From Flavobacteriaceae bacterium (GTDB lineage Bacteria; Bacteroidota; Bacteroidia; Flavobacteriales; Flavobacteriaceae): a stretch of DNA of 64,000 nucleotides. Shown in pieces: positions 28,488 through 37,811 of this stretch. A program made the position numbers and the translations under genes. The notes beneath the pieces are model-generated. The model did no database searches. It had not been told where the DNA came from and saw nothing but the letters and a program-made list of their open reading frames with translations. Positions within the stretch are counted from its first letter, which is position 1; each line of letters opens with the position of its first letter. The stretch covers positions 1,644,321-1,708,320 of the forward strand of contig CP031964.1 of NCBI GenBank assembly GCA_003443635.1, in the 5' to 3' direction.

Positions 28488-29081
28488 CTATGACTTATCT
28501 ACAAGTTCATTTAACGTTTCGTAAACAAGATGTACAGGCAATCCCATTACGTTAAAATAAGAGCCTTCAATTTTAATGACACCAATTTGACCTATCCATT
28601 CCTGTATACCATAAGCCCCGGCTTTATCCAAAGGATTATAAGTATTGATATAATACCAAATTTCAGCATCTGTTAAATTTTTAAAAGTAACTTTTGTAGT
28701 TGCATATACTGTTTTTTGAGTTGTTTTAGTTTTAAAACAAACCGAAGTAATCACCTCATGTTCTTGCCCACTTAGTGATTGTAACATTTTAAATGCATCT
28801 TGATGGTCTAAAGGTTTTCCTAATGCTTTATTATTGTGCCAAACTATGGTATCACTAGTAATTAAAATAGTATTATCTTTTAAACTATTATCGAAAGGAA
28901 GTGATTTTAATTGTGCTAAATAATTACTGATTTCAATATGACGTAAACGTTTTGGGTATTCTTCTTTTACAGGTTTTAATATAATTTTAAAATCCAGACC
29001 TAAATCCTTAAAAAACTGTTGTCGTCTAGGTGAACCAGATGCAAGAACTAATGTATAATCTTTTAATTTTTCGTTTAGCAT
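28488..29081 (-). CDS. maf: Maf-type nucleotide pyrophosphatase
   Basis: 197 residues, normal length. SGSPRR at 15-20 is the Maf signature; ITSDTIVWHNNKALGKPLD and DKAGAYGIQEWIG are also typical. Maf proteins hydrolyse dTTP/UTP or modified nucleoside triphosphates to monophosphates and pyrophosphate. The YhdE-type (dTTP/UTP) specificity is the probable one but is not proven. Start overlaps the stop of the UbiA-like gene by one base. Confidence 0.95.
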   Translation of the reverse strand: MLNEKLKDYTLVLASGSPRRQQFFKDLGLDFKIILKPVKEEYPKRLRHIEISNYLAQLKSLPFDNSLKDNTILITSDTIVWHNNKALGKPLDHQDAFKMLQSLSGQEHEVITSVCFKTKTTQKTVYATTKVTFKNLTDAEIWYYINTYNPLDKAGAYGIQEWIGQIGVIKIEGSYFNVMGLPVHLVYETLNELVDKS

Positions 29082-29992
29082 TATTTTAAAATAAAAGGAT
29101 AAAGTAAGATAGATAAAATACCTGTTAGCATTATTAGTTTTAAAAGATTAGATAGTGTTTGCAATTCTTTTTTTGTTTCAACATTAAAAACCCTAATTGT
29201 AAAATAGAATAGCGGAGCGATAATAAAAATAATAAAATAACCTACAGAAACAGGCTGTTTATACAAATAATTAATAACGTAATATACAATTGCAAATAGT
29301 GAAATTAATGAAAATCCAAAAACCACTTTAGTTGCACGTTCTCTACCGATTACTATTGGTAATGTTTTCATTTCTAATTTGTTGTCGCCATCAATGTCTT
29401 GAATATCTTTAATGATTTCACGTAATAAATTAATCATAAATGCAAATAGGGCATAGTCTAACAAAATGTTAAATAGAGTTAATTGTAATTGCTGATTTTG
29501 AATTGTAATCGCAGGTAATAATTCAAATAACCCAACGATTATAATGCCCATTCCTACTAATGCCGACACAATTATATTACCTATTAAAAATGTTTGTTTT
29601 AAATAAGTAGCATAGATATAAAGTAATGCAGAAATAATCACAAATATTGCTGAAAAACCGCTTCTTCCAATAAAATTAGAAAGATAGAATCCTAAACCAA
29701 TACCGATCACAGAAAAAATAATAAAATAAGTGAGTCCTGCTTTTTCCGAAATTGTTTTACTAATGATTACCTTATTGGGTTTATTTATTAAATCTGTTTC
29801 TACATCGTAAATATCATTAATAATATTTCCTGCTGCTGCAATGCATAATGTTGCTATTACTAGCAGGGTAAATACAAAATCGTTTAATGTAATTTCAACA
29901 TTAAAAGGTTTGAATAAAGCATATTTAATTAAATATTGCACTAATGCAATCATTAATAAGTTTTTCCAACGGATGAGGTTTAATAGAGACAT
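29081..29992 (-). CDS. UbiA-family prenyltransferase
   Basis: 303 residues with about nine membrane segments. The two Asp-rich Mg-prenyl-diphosphate sites are NDIYDVETD (59-67) and DIQDIDGD. It joins an isoprenoid chain to an acceptor in the inner membrane. Related Bacteroidota proteins carry the name geranylgeranylglycerol-phosphate geranylgeranyltransferase by similarity to archaeal enzymes, but menaquinone- or haem-type acceptors cannot be excluded. It is in the operon between a KdsC-like phosphatase and maf. Confidence 0.9.
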   Translation of the reverse strand: MSLLNLIRWKNLLMIALVQYLIKYALFKPFNVEITLNDFVFTLLVIATLCIAAAGNIINDIYDVETDLINKPNKVIISKTISEKAGLTYFIIFSVIGIGLGFYLSNFIGRSGFSAIFVIISALLYIYATYLKQTFLIGNIIVSALVGMGIIIVGLFELLPAITIQNQQLQLTLFNILLDYALFAFMINLLREIIKDIQDIDGDNKLEMKTLPIVIGRERATKVVFGFSLISLFAIVYYVINYLYKQPVSVGYFIIFIIAPLFYFTIRVFNVETKKELQTLSNLLKLIMLTGILSILLYPFILK

Positions 29993-30017
29993 TAACTGTT
30001 GGTTTGTTCAAAATAAA

Positions 30018-30545
30018 TCAATCGTACTTTGCATCAAAATTACTATCCCATTTACCTTGTACTTTAAGTACTTGTTCAATCACATCACGAACAGCTCCTT
30101 TTCCACCATTTTTATGAGAAATATACTTGGAAATGGTTTTTACTTCATTAGCCGCATCTTGAGGACAGCATGGTAAAATAACTTGTTTCATAATAGGAAC
30201 ATCAGGAATATCATCACCCATATACAATACACTATCTGGGTTTATTTCATAAATATGTAAGTATTCCTCATATTGTTTAATCTTTTGATGTGCCCCGAGA
30301 TAAATATCTTTAACACCTAAGCCCTTTAATCGGTTTCGAACACCTTCATTAGAGCCTCCAGAAATAATACAAATGTTATAACCTTTATCAATAGCAGTTT
30401 TTATAGCGTAACCATCTTTAATATTCATTTTACGTAGCATTTCACCTGAAGTCATAATGGTAACAGTACCATCAGTAAGCACACCATCTACATCAAAAAT
30501 AAAAGTTGTAATTTGCTCTAAATATTCTTTATAACTTTTTGCCAT
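30018..30545 (-). CDS. KdsC-like HAD phosphatase
   Basis: 175 residues, a capless C0-type HAD enzyme. FDVDGVLTDG (D18 nucleophile, D20) is motif I, SGG is motif II, Lys and MGDDIPDVP are motifs III and IV. The family dephosphorylates KDO-8-phosphate in lipopolysaccharide synthesis or similar sugar acids. Substrate is assigned from similarity only. The first 17 bases overlap the end of the DUF2520 gene. Confidence 0.92.
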   Translation of the reverse strand: MAKSYKEYLEQITTFIFDVDGVLTDGTVTIMTSGEMLRKMNIKDGYAIKTAIDKGYNICIISGGSNEGVRNRLKGLGVKDIYLGAHQKIKQYEEYLHIYEINPDSVLYMGDDIPDVPIMKQVILPCCPQDAANEVKTISKYISHKNGGKGAVRDVIEQVLKVQGKWDSNFDAKYD

Positions 30546-31293
30546 AAGTATCTTGTATTGATTTTGTCATAAGCTCATAAACAGCTTTATGTTTTTTATT
30601 GGTTAAAGCACTTAAATGCTTTTGAATTGTTTTTTTATCGTTACGCTTTGCAGGCCCAGTTTGTGCCATAAAAGGAGATAATCCTTCTATTTTACGAGCT
30701 GTTTCTTTAATTAAAGGTTTTAATATATCAAATTCTACATTTGAGGCTTCTGTGATCTCATGCCCAATACGATAGAGCTGATTACTAAAATTATTGACAA
30801 ACACAGCAGCGAGATGTAAAGCACTGCGTTGTTCTGAGTTCACTTTATAAAAAGGACTGCCAATTTCATTAGCTAAAGTTTTTAGAAGATTAAGATCTGC
30901 TTTTCGTTCAATTTCTATGCAAATCGGAACTTCAGAAAAATCTATTTCTGCTGTTTTTGAAAATGTTTGTAATGGATAAAATACACTACGATGATTTTTA
31001 TTATTTAGATCAGGTAAACCTACACTTCCAGAGGTATGTGCTATAAGTTTATTACTAAATGGAAGCTTAGACGATAACGACGCAATGGCATCATCACTAA
31101 CAGCAATAATATAAATATCTGCATCATTCAAATCAGATAATTTATCTGTGATTGCTGTTTTATTAGAAAAAACTTGAATATCATTTAAATTACGAGCATA
31201 CCATTGCGAAACAGATATGTTTTTTGCATTGTAAAAAGCATTAAATAAATGCGTTGCAACGTTTCCTGCGCCTATTATGACGGTGTTTATCAT
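30529..31293 (-). CDS. Rossmann-fold / DUF2520 protein
   Basis: 254 residues. The N-terminal NADP-binding unit starts VIIGAGNVATHLFNAF. SGSVGLPDL and YPLQTFSKT follow, and the C-terminal helical DUF2520 domain contains LHLAAVFVNNFSNQLY and GLSPFMAQTGPAKRND. It resembles pyrroline-5-carboxylate and F420-dependent NADP reductases, but the substrate is unknown. First gene of a five-gene minus-strand operon (KdsC-like, UbiA-like, maf, lipoprotein). Confidence 0.9.
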   Translation of the reverse strand: MINTVIIGAGNVATHLFNAFYNAKNISVSQWYARNLNDIQVFSNKTAITDKLSDLNDADIYIIAVSDDAIASLSSKLPFSNKLIAHTSGSVGLPDLNNKNHRSVFYPLQTFSKTAEIDFSEVPICIEIERKADLNLLKTLANEIGSPFYKVNSEQRSALHLAAVFVNNFSNQLYRIGHEITEASNVEFDILKPLIKETARKIEGLSPFMAQTGPAKRNDKKTIQKHLSALTNKKHKAVYELMTKSIQDTYGKKL

Positions 31294-31339
31294 GAAGCTA
31301 AAATAAGTAAGTCTTGTGGTATTTAAAAGTAGATTACTA

Positions 31340-31347
31340 TATCTTTG
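31340..31347 (+). promoter_or_regulatory. Promoter -7 box of the haemoglobin gene
   Basis: TATCTTTG fits TAnnTTTG and lies only 6 bases before ATG 31354, so the mRNA would be leaderless or nearly so. Confidence 0.65.
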
Positions 31348-31353
31348 TAAACA

Positions 31354-31737
31354 ATGATTAAAAAAGATATTAAAACGCGAGAGGATGTATTTTTATTAGT
31401 GAGTTCATTCTATAAAAAAGTAAGAAACGATAGTGTTTTGGGACCTTTTTTTAATACTACTATTAAAGATTGGGATGCACATTTTGAGCTTTTAACTACA
31501 TTTTGGGAATCAAGTTTGTTTTTAAAAACAAAATATTTAGGAAACCCTATGGAGGCTCATATTAAAGTAGATAAAGTTCATAATAACACAATCACAGAAT
31601 TACATTTTGGACTTTGGCTTAACCTTTGGTTTCAAACAATTGATGAGCTTTTTGAAGGAGATTATGCTGAAAATGCAAAACGTAGAGCTCGAAAAATGGG
31701 AACATTTTTATATTTAAAAATATTTGAAGCTAGATAA
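31354..31737 (+). CDS. Group III truncated haemoglobin
   Basis: 127 residues, normal for the 2/2 globins. It shows FYKKVRNDSVLGPFF, LTTFWESSLF, and the probable haem-ligating His in TELHFGLWLNLW. Group III truncated globins bind oxygen or NO; the physiological role is not settled. Its promoter box nearly touches the start codon. It is divergent from the DUF2520 operon and followed by the cytochrome c assembly gene, a plausible link to respiration or haem. Confidence 0.93.
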   Translation: MIKKDIKTREDVFLLVSSFYKKVRNDSVLGPFFNTTIKDWDAHFELLTTFWESSLFLKTKYLGNPMEAHIKVDKVHNNTITELHFGLWLNLWFQTIDELFEGDYAENAKRRARKMGTFLYLKIFEAR

Positions 31738-31816
31738 CACTAAATATAATACTTTATGAGGGAATAATGTCCTGTTAAAACATTGTGGATTAAAGCATCT
31801 TTATAAAGAAATTAAT

Positions 31817-31824
31817 TACCTTTG
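31817..31824 (+). promoter_or_regulatory. Promoter -7 box of the ResB/CcsA gene
   Basis: TACCTTTG fits TAnnTTTG, 27 bases before ATG 31852, and overlaps the in-frame TTG at 31822, which is therefore not the start. Confidence 0.7.
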
Positions 31825-31851
31825 CACGACTTTAAAATAGACGTTTTCGCT

Positions 31852-34800
31852 ATGTTGAAAAAACTTTCCAATATTCTGTTTTCCACTCGACTTACTGGTA
31901 TTTTATTTATTGTTTTTGCGGCTGCAATGGCTACAGGAACATTCATGGATGCAGGGCAAGATACTTCTCCAACACCTTACTCTAGAAACTTAATTTACAA
32001 TACCTGGTGGTTTGAAGGTATTATGTTTATGTTTATGGTTAATTTTTGTGGTAATATTTTTCGCTACCGTTTATTTAGAAAAGAAAAATGGTCTGTTTTA
32101 ATATTACATTTATCTTTCATTTTTATTTTATTAGGTGCATTTATTACACGCTATATTGGATTTGAAGGCGTGATGAGTATTAGAGAAGGTGCAACAGAAA
32201 ATACTTTTTTAAGCCGAAACACATATATCACTGCTTATGTAGATGGAGATTATTATGTTGATGGCGTACAACAGCGTTTACCCATTTATAAAGAAGTTGA
32301 TTTTTCACCTCGTCTAAAAAACAAGTTTAAATATAAAACAAATTATAACGGGCAACCAATTATCATAGAACTACAAGATTTTATAGCTGGTGCCGAGGAG
32401 GATATTGTTGAAAGTGATTCTGGAGATTCATATTTAAAAATAGTTGAATCTGCTGGAGGACAACCTCATAATCATTTTTTAAAAGTTGGTGATATTGCTA
32501 GTATTCATAATGTTTTGTACGCATTAAACAAACCTACAAATGGCGCGGTAAATATAACTTATACAGATAGTACATTAACAATTCAATCTCCTTATGAAGG
32601 AGATTATTTAGTAATGGCAACGCAACAACAGGGCACTGTAGTAAAAGATAGCGTGCAGCCTTTGCGATTAAGATCCTTATATACTATTGGGAATCAGTCC
32701 TTAGTGTTTCCAAAACCTGTAGTAAGAGGCAAATTTGCTGTCGTAAAAAAATCAGAACGTCTTAAAAATGATGAAGATGGAGTTATATTAAAGATAACTG
32801 CAAATGGAGAAACTAAAACTGTAGGTCTTGTTGGTAGCCAAGGTAGAGATAATGCATTTAAAGAAATTAAAATAGGTGGATTAGATTTTGCATTTAAATA
32901 TGGTTCAAGAGTACAGAAATTACCTTTTGATGTAAAGTTGAATGATTTTATTGCAGATAAACAACCAGGGACAGAAAATGTGTTTTCTGCCTTCGCTAGT
33001 GAAGTAACTATTATAGATAGTAAAGAAGGAGATTATGATTATCGCATTTTTATGAATAATATTTTAGATCATCAAGGCTATCGTTTTTTTCAAAATGCAT
33101 TCGATCCAGATGAATTAGGAACAATTTTATCGGTTAATCATGATGCTTGGGGAACCAGAATTACATATTTAGGATATTTGCTATTATATTTTGGGTTAAT
33201 GGCCATTATGTTTGCTAAAAACACACGTTTTGATTATTTGAGAAATCAACTAGAAAAAATAAAATCTAAAAAATCAAAACTGCTTTCGGTAATACTTATT
33301 GCATTTGCACTAAACAGCCAGGCACAAGAGCAACACAGTGCAAATGATGGCCATGATCATAGTAGTAACCCTGTTGCAAGAATTGCACCAGATAAAACGG
33401 TTGTTGATTCTATCTTAAAAGCTAACATACCTCCTAAATCTGAAGCTGATAAATTTGGAAGACTTGTTATACAGGACCTTGGTGGGCGAATGATGCCTAT
33501 AAATACATATGCTTCAGAATTATTACGAAAATTAAGTAAAAGTGATACTTATGAAGATATTGAAGCAAATCAGGTGTTTTTATCCATTCAGGAAAGTCCA
33601 ATATTATGGTATAATGTTCCAGTCATTTATTTAAAGAACAAAAAAGCAGACACTGTTAGAGATATTATTGGAATTGAGTATTCTCAAAAATATGCAACTC
33701 TAGCCGATTTTTTTACTGATGATGGTGTATATAAATTAGAACCTTACAGAAGGGAAGCTTATGAAACTGCTCCTCATCTAAGAAACGGATATCAAAAAGA
33801 ATTTATTGAAGCAGATGAGCGTGTTAATTTACTGTATAATAGTATTGAAGGGCGTTATTTAAAATTATTTCCAATTCCAGATCATGAAAACAATAAATGG
33901 GTTTCTGCATTAGAAAATCAAGAGACTGATTATCAAATTAGTGATTCTCTATATGACAAGTTTATAAATACTGGATTTAAAGCTTATTTGTATATGCTTA
34001 ATCAAGGTAAAACTACAGGAGATTTTACTGAAAGTCAACGCTTGTTAGAAGCTGTAAAACGTACACAGCTTAAGTATGGAGGAGAAGTGATGTTAAGTGA
34101 TAAAAAGATAGATACAGAAATACAATATAATAAATACGATATTTTTAAAAAACTCTTTAGTTGGTATATGTATGCAGGTACATTAATGTTTATCTTTTTA
34201 ATTGTTCAGATTTTTAAAGATAGAAGTAAAGCTATAAGTATAAGCGTAAAGATCTTTAAGTATATTATTATTGGGTTATTTGCATTGCATACTTTAGGAC
34301 TAATTGCAAGGTGGTATATTTCTGGTCATGCACCATGGAGTGATGCTTATGAGTCAATGATATATGTAGCTTGGGCAACGATGTTATTTGGATTGCTTTT
34401 TGGTAGAAAAAGTGAAATCACAATTGCAGCCACAGCGTTTGTAACTTCTATGATTTTAATGATTGCACATTGGAATTGGATGGATCCTGCCATTGCAAAT
34501 TTACAACCAGTTTTAGATAGTTACTGGTTAATGATACACGTTGCAGTTATTGTAGGGAGTTATGGGCCATTTACATTAGCAATGATTTTAGGTATAGTTG
34601 GATTATTCTTAATGTTACTAACTAATAAAACTAATAAGGATAAGATGTGGCTCAATATCAAAGAGCTTACAATTATTAATGAAATGTCTATGACTGTTGG
34701 TTTGGTAATGCTAACTATCGGAAACTTTTTAGGAGGTATGTGGGCTAACGAAAGTTGGGGGCGTTATTGGGGTTGGGACCCTAAAGAAACTTGGGCATTA

Positions 34801-35070
34801 ATAAGTATTATGATTTATGCATTTGTGTTACATATGCGTTTAATTCCTGGGTTACGAGGGCGTTTTGGATTTAATTTAATGTCTATTTTTGCTTTTGCGA
34901 GTATTATGATGACATATTTTGGTGTAAACTTCTATCTTGCTGGACTACATTCTTATGCAAAAGATGACCAAGAGATAAGTGTTTTATACGCAGGTATTTC
35001 TGTTGCCGTAATTGCTCTTATTGCATTTTTTGCTTATAGAAAATACAAACTATATTTTAGTAAAACATAG
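31852..35070 (+). CDS. Cytochrome c biogenesis fusion protein (ResB/CcsB-CcsA)
   Basis: 1072 residues from ATG 31852. The N-terminal ResB-like part has membrane helices and a large periplasmic region (about 110-420). A middle periplasmic section after a second hydrophobic segment (LLSVILIAFALNSQAQEQHS) follows. The C-terminal CcsA domain has the haem-handling tryptophan motif (ESWGRYWGWDPKETWALIS). System II machinery carries haem across the membrane and attaches it to CXXCH of apocytochromes c; the fused form is known in Bacteroidota and epsilonproteobacteria. Encoded alone. Confidence 0.95.
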   Translation: MLKKLSNILFSTRLTGILFIVFAAAMATGTFMDAGQDTSPTPYSRNLIYNTWWFEGIMFMFMVNFCGNIFRYRLFRKEKWSVLILHLSFIFILLGAFITRYIGFEGVMSIREGATENTFLSRNTYITAYVDGDYYVDGVQQRLPIYKEVDFSPRLKNKFKYKTNYNGQPIIIELQDFIAGAEEDIVESDSGDSYLKIVESAGGQPHNHFLKVGDIASIHNVLYALNKPTNGAVNITYTDSTLTIQSPYEGDYLVMATQQQGTVVKDSVQPLRLRSLYTIGNQSLVFPKPVVRGKFAVVKKSERLKNDEDGVILKITANGETKTVGLVGSQGRDNAFKEIKIGGLDFAFKYGSRVQKLPFDVKLNDFIADKQPGTENVFSAFASEVTIIDSKEGDYDYRIFMNNILDHQGYRFFQNAFDPDELGTILSVNHDAWGTRITYLGYLLLYFGLMAIMFAKNTRFDYLRNQLEKIKSKKSKLLSVILIAFALNSQAQEQHSANDGHDHSSNPVARIAPDKTVVDSILKANIPPKSEADKFGRLVIQDLGGRMMPINTYASELLRKLSKSDTYEDIEANQVFLSIQESPILWYNVPVIYLKNKKADTVRDIIGIEYSQKYATLADFFTDDGVYKLEPYRREAYETAPHLRNGYQKEFIEADERVNLLYNSIEGRYLKLFPIPDHENNKWVSALENQETDYQISDSLYDKFINTGFKAYLYMLNQGKTTGDFTESQRLLEAVKRTQLKYGGEVMLSDKKIDTEIQYNKYDIFKKLFSWYMYAGTLMFIFLIVQIFKDRSKAISISVKIFKYIIIGLFALHTLGLIARWYISGHAPWSDAYESMIYVAWATMLFGLLFGRKSEITIAATAFVTSMILMIAHWNWMDPAIANLQPVLDSYWLMIHVAVIVGSYGPFTLAMILGIVGLFLMLLTNKTNKDKMWLNIKELTIINEMSMTVGLVMLTIGNFLGGMWANESWGRYWGWDPKETWALISIMIYAFVLHMRLIPGLRGRFGFNLMSIFAFASIMMTYFGVNFYLAGLHSYAKDDQEISVLYAGISVAVIALIAFFAYRKYKLYFSKT

Positions 35071-35200
35071 AGCTTAAATTCTCAAATAGAATTTGTAACT
35101 CAACTCTCCATAAGCTCAATTTATCGAAAAATGTAAGAATTTTTTGAATAGGACTTTTTTTGTACTAGTTTTAAGGCATTAACCAATAACTTAAAATTAG

Positions 35201-35866
35201 ATGACAAGGGACGAACACTTAAAATTCTGTAAAAAATGTGTTAATAGAGAATTGAATATGCAAATTGGGCTAGTTTGCAATATTACAGGAAAAATTGCTG
35301 ATTTTGATAATGAATGTAAATCATATGAACTAGATGATACAATTGTCGAAAAATTAGATGATACTCAAGCAGTAGAACATCAAGATGCATTATATAAGTT
35401 ATCTGATAAACATATTGAAAAATTTAAATTAGAACAAAACTATAGAAGAGCACTTATAGGAAGTATTGTTGTTGGTGTTATTGGTGCTATATTATGGGCA
35501 GCTATTACAGTAGCTACAGAATATCAGATCGGTTATATGGCAATAGCTATAGGAGCAGGAGTAGGATTATCAATGCGCTTTTTAGGGAAAGGAATAGACC
35601 AAATTTTTGGAATTACTGGTGCAATAGTAGCAGTAATTAGTTGTTTGTTGGGTAATTTCTTTGGGATTATTGGATTTGTTGCAAATTTGGAAAACTTAGG
35701 ATATATAGAGACACTTGGAATGTTTGATTATAGCCAATTAATACCAATAATGTCTGAAGCATTTAGTCCAATCGATTTATTATTTTATGGAATCGCAGGT
35801 TTCGAAGGATATAAATTAGCTTTTAGAAAATTCACTGAAAAAGAATTACATCAACTAGAAAATTAG
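35201..35866 (+). CDS. Uncharacterised membrane protein with Cys-rich N-terminus
   Basis: 221 residues. The first 45 residues carry a C-x2-C (FCKKC) plus two further Cys (LVC and NEC), which could bind zinc as a ribbon. After a charged linker come about four hydrophobic segments (LIGSIVVGVIGAILWAAITV, IGAGVGLSMRFLG, AVISCLLGNFFGIIGFVA, and one near the end). I do not recognise a function. It stands alone between the cytochrome c assembly gene and aqpZ. Confidence 0.75.
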   Translation: MTRDEHLKFCKKCVNRELNMQIGLVCNITGKIADFDNECKSYELDDTIVEKLDDTQAVEHQDALYKLSDKHIEKFKLEQNYRRALIGSIVVGVIGAILWAAITVATEYQIGYMAIAIGAGVGLSMRFLGKGIDQIFGITGAIVAVISCLLGNFFGIIGFVANLENLGYIETLGMFDYSQLIPIMSEAFSPIDLLFYGIAGFEGYKLAFRKFTEKELHQLEN

Positions 35867-36022
35867 AAAATATATTGAGTAAGATCACTGATTTATAAAA
35901 TTTAATCAAAGAAAACCTTAACGCTTTTTAATCCACTTAAATTAATTGACTATAATTAATTTTTAGCAAGACTTAGTTTTTTATGTTATTTTTAAAACAA
36001 CTATTAACTAAAAATTAAGAAT

Positions 36023-36709
36023 ATGAAAAAATTAATTGCAGAATTTATAGGAACCTTATGGTTAGTGTTAGGAGGTTGTGGAAGTGCTGTTTTAGCTGCT
36101 GGTTATCCTGAGTTAGGAATTGGATTTGTAGGAGTAGCAATTGCATTTGGTTTAACTGTTGTTACAATGGCTTATGCAATAGGCCATATTTCAGGATGTC
36201 ACTTAAACCCAGCGGTATCTATTGGACTTTGGATGGGAGGGCGTTTCGATAAAAAAGAGCTCATTCCTTATATTCTATCTCAAGTGTTAGGAGGTATTGC
36301 AGGTGCAGGAATTTTGTATCTTATTGTTAGCGGGAAATCGGGATTTGAAATTGGAGGCTTTGCAGCTAATGGTTATGCAGAACATTCTCCAGACGGATAT
36401 AGTATGATGTCTGCTTTAGTAACTGAAGTCGTGATGACTTTTATGTTTTTAATCATCATACTGGGAGCAACACACTCAAAAGCGCCAAAAGGTTTTGCTG
36501 GCTTAGCAATAGGCCTAGGATTAACTTTAATACACTTAATAAGCATACCAGTAACAAATACATCTGTAAATCCAGCACGTAGTACAAGTCAAGCCTTATT
36601 TGTCGGAGATTGGGCATTAGACCAGTTGTGGCTATTTTGGTTAGCTCCAATAGTTGGTGCTATTTTAGCAGGAATAACTTATAAGTTTATGTCACCTGAA
36701 AAAGAATGA
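36023..36709 (+). CDS. aqpZ: Aquaporin Z-type water channel
   Basis: 228 residues, six membrane segments. Both pore motifs are canonical, CHLNPAVS and [10 protein letters not shown], and the start [20 protein letters not shown] is the standard AqpZ form. The lack of the GlpF-specific insertions points to water. One base separates the TGA from the ATG of the next small gene, so the two are coupled. Confidence 0.95.
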   Translation: MKKLIAEFIGTLWLVLGGCGSAVLAAGYPELGIGFVGVAIAFGLTVVTMAYAIGHISGCHLNPAVSIGLWMGGRFDKKELIPYILSQVLGGIAGAGILYLIVSGKSGFEIGGFAANGYAEHSPDGYSMMSALVTEVVMTFMFLIIILGATHSKAPKGFAGLAIGLGLTLIHLISIPVTNTSVNPARSTSQALFVGDWALDQLWLFWLAPIVGAILAGITYKFMSPEKE

Positions 36710-36710
36710 T

Positions 36711-37034
36711 ATGTGGGAAGAAAAACTAAAAACATATAATGCTTTAGTAAGTAAATGCTCAAGGTTTAAAAGAAAAGGTAAAACAATGCCATATACCTCT
36801 GCAAACGGTTATATGTTTTCTTTATATAATAAAACTTGTGAAATAGGAATTCGCTTTTCAAAAGAAGCTCAGGAAAAATATATGAAGGAGTTTGATACTA
36901 CTCTATATAAATCATATGGAGCTATAATGAAAGGCTATATTTTAATTACAGAAGAAATGTTGTCTGATTTAGGTAATGTGGCAAAACTTTTAGATGAAAG
37001 TTATGATTATGTGATGTTTTTAGAGCCGAAGTAA
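36711..37034 (+). CDS. Small hypothetical protein coupled to aqpZ
   Basis: 107 residues, cytoplasmic. TMPYTSANGYMFSLYNKTC resembles the N-terminal TfoX/YjbR-like fold, where a small protein presents GxxMF; this is weak. No catalytic motif. The start is one base after the aqpZ stop. The stop lies one base from the stop of the convergent RluE-like gene. Confidence 0.7.
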   Translation: MWEEKLKTYNALVSKCSRFKRKGKTMPYTSANGYMFSLYNKTCEIGIRFSKEAQEKYMKEFDTTLYKSYGAIMKGYILITEEMLSDLGNVAKLLDESYDYVMFLEPK

Positions 37035-37035
37035 A

Positions 37036-37614
37036 CTAAAAGTGTTTTACTTCTATTACATCACCAGTTTTAATATTTAAATGAATATCTCCAATACGAA
37101 CCCGTACTAAACGCAATGTGGGGAATCCTACTGCTGCTGTCATTTTACGTACTTGTCTAAATTTGCCTTCGGATATAGTTATAGATGCCCAACTTTTTGG
37201 ACCGTGACGTTCATCTCTTACGTGCCGGTTTGCAATAGGTAAATGTTCTGTAGAACTAATTAAATGAGCTTTGCAAGGTTTGGTTAGATATTTTTCACCA
37301 TCAACACCAATTTCAACACCTTTTTGCAGCTTTTCAATAGCTTCTGCATTAATAATACCATCTACTTGTATATAATATTCTTTTTCTACCTTTTTACTTC
37401 TAATATACTCGCTTACTTTTCCGTCAGTTGTTAAAAAGAGTAGGCCTTCAGAAGTTTCATCTAAACGACCAATTGCCATTGTTCCATCAGGGAAATTATA
37501 TAATTCACCTAATTTTCTCTTACGAGCTTTACGCTTGCCTTCGTATATAAATTGACTTAAATAACCATAAGGTTTATGCAATATAAAATGACGATGTTCG
37601 GTGTGTGTAGGCAT
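37036..37614 (-). CDS. RluE/RsuA-type pseudouridine synthase
   Basis: 192 residues, the short form without an S4 domain. YLSQFIYEG, then GRLDETSEGLLFLTTDGK with the catalytic Asp, and RQVRKMTAAVGFPTLRLVRV are the RsuA-subfamily blocks. In E. coli RluE modifies U2457 of 23S rRNA; the same target is likely but not tested here. Convergent with the aqpZ operon. Confidence 0.93.
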   Translation of the reverse strand: MPTHTEHRHFILHKPYGYLSQFIYEGKRKARKRKLGELYNFPDGTMAIGRLDETSEGLLFLTTDGKVSEYIRSKKVEKEYYIQVDGIINAEAIEKLQKGVEIGVDGEKYLTKPCKAHLISSTEHLPIANRHVRDERHGPKSWASITISEGKFRQVRKMTAAVGFPTLRLVRVRIGDIHLNIKTGDVIEVKHF

Positions 37615-37811
37615 TTTTGTAATTAGAGTGCAAGATACAAATACTTATAATTAGAAGAGGTTGTTGTTAATCTCAAAATAATTTATCATATTTGTGACTA
37701 TGATTGCTTAAATTATGTTTCCGAACTCTGTCGACAATATCTTCTCGACAATCAAAAAATGCTAAATATGTATAATGTTTAGCTATGTCTTACTTTTCAA
37801 CATAATTAAAA

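Noticed and set aside
31822..31851. TTG start for the ResB/CcsA gene
   Set aside because: The TTG is part of the TACCTTTG promoter box, so it is not in the mRNA.
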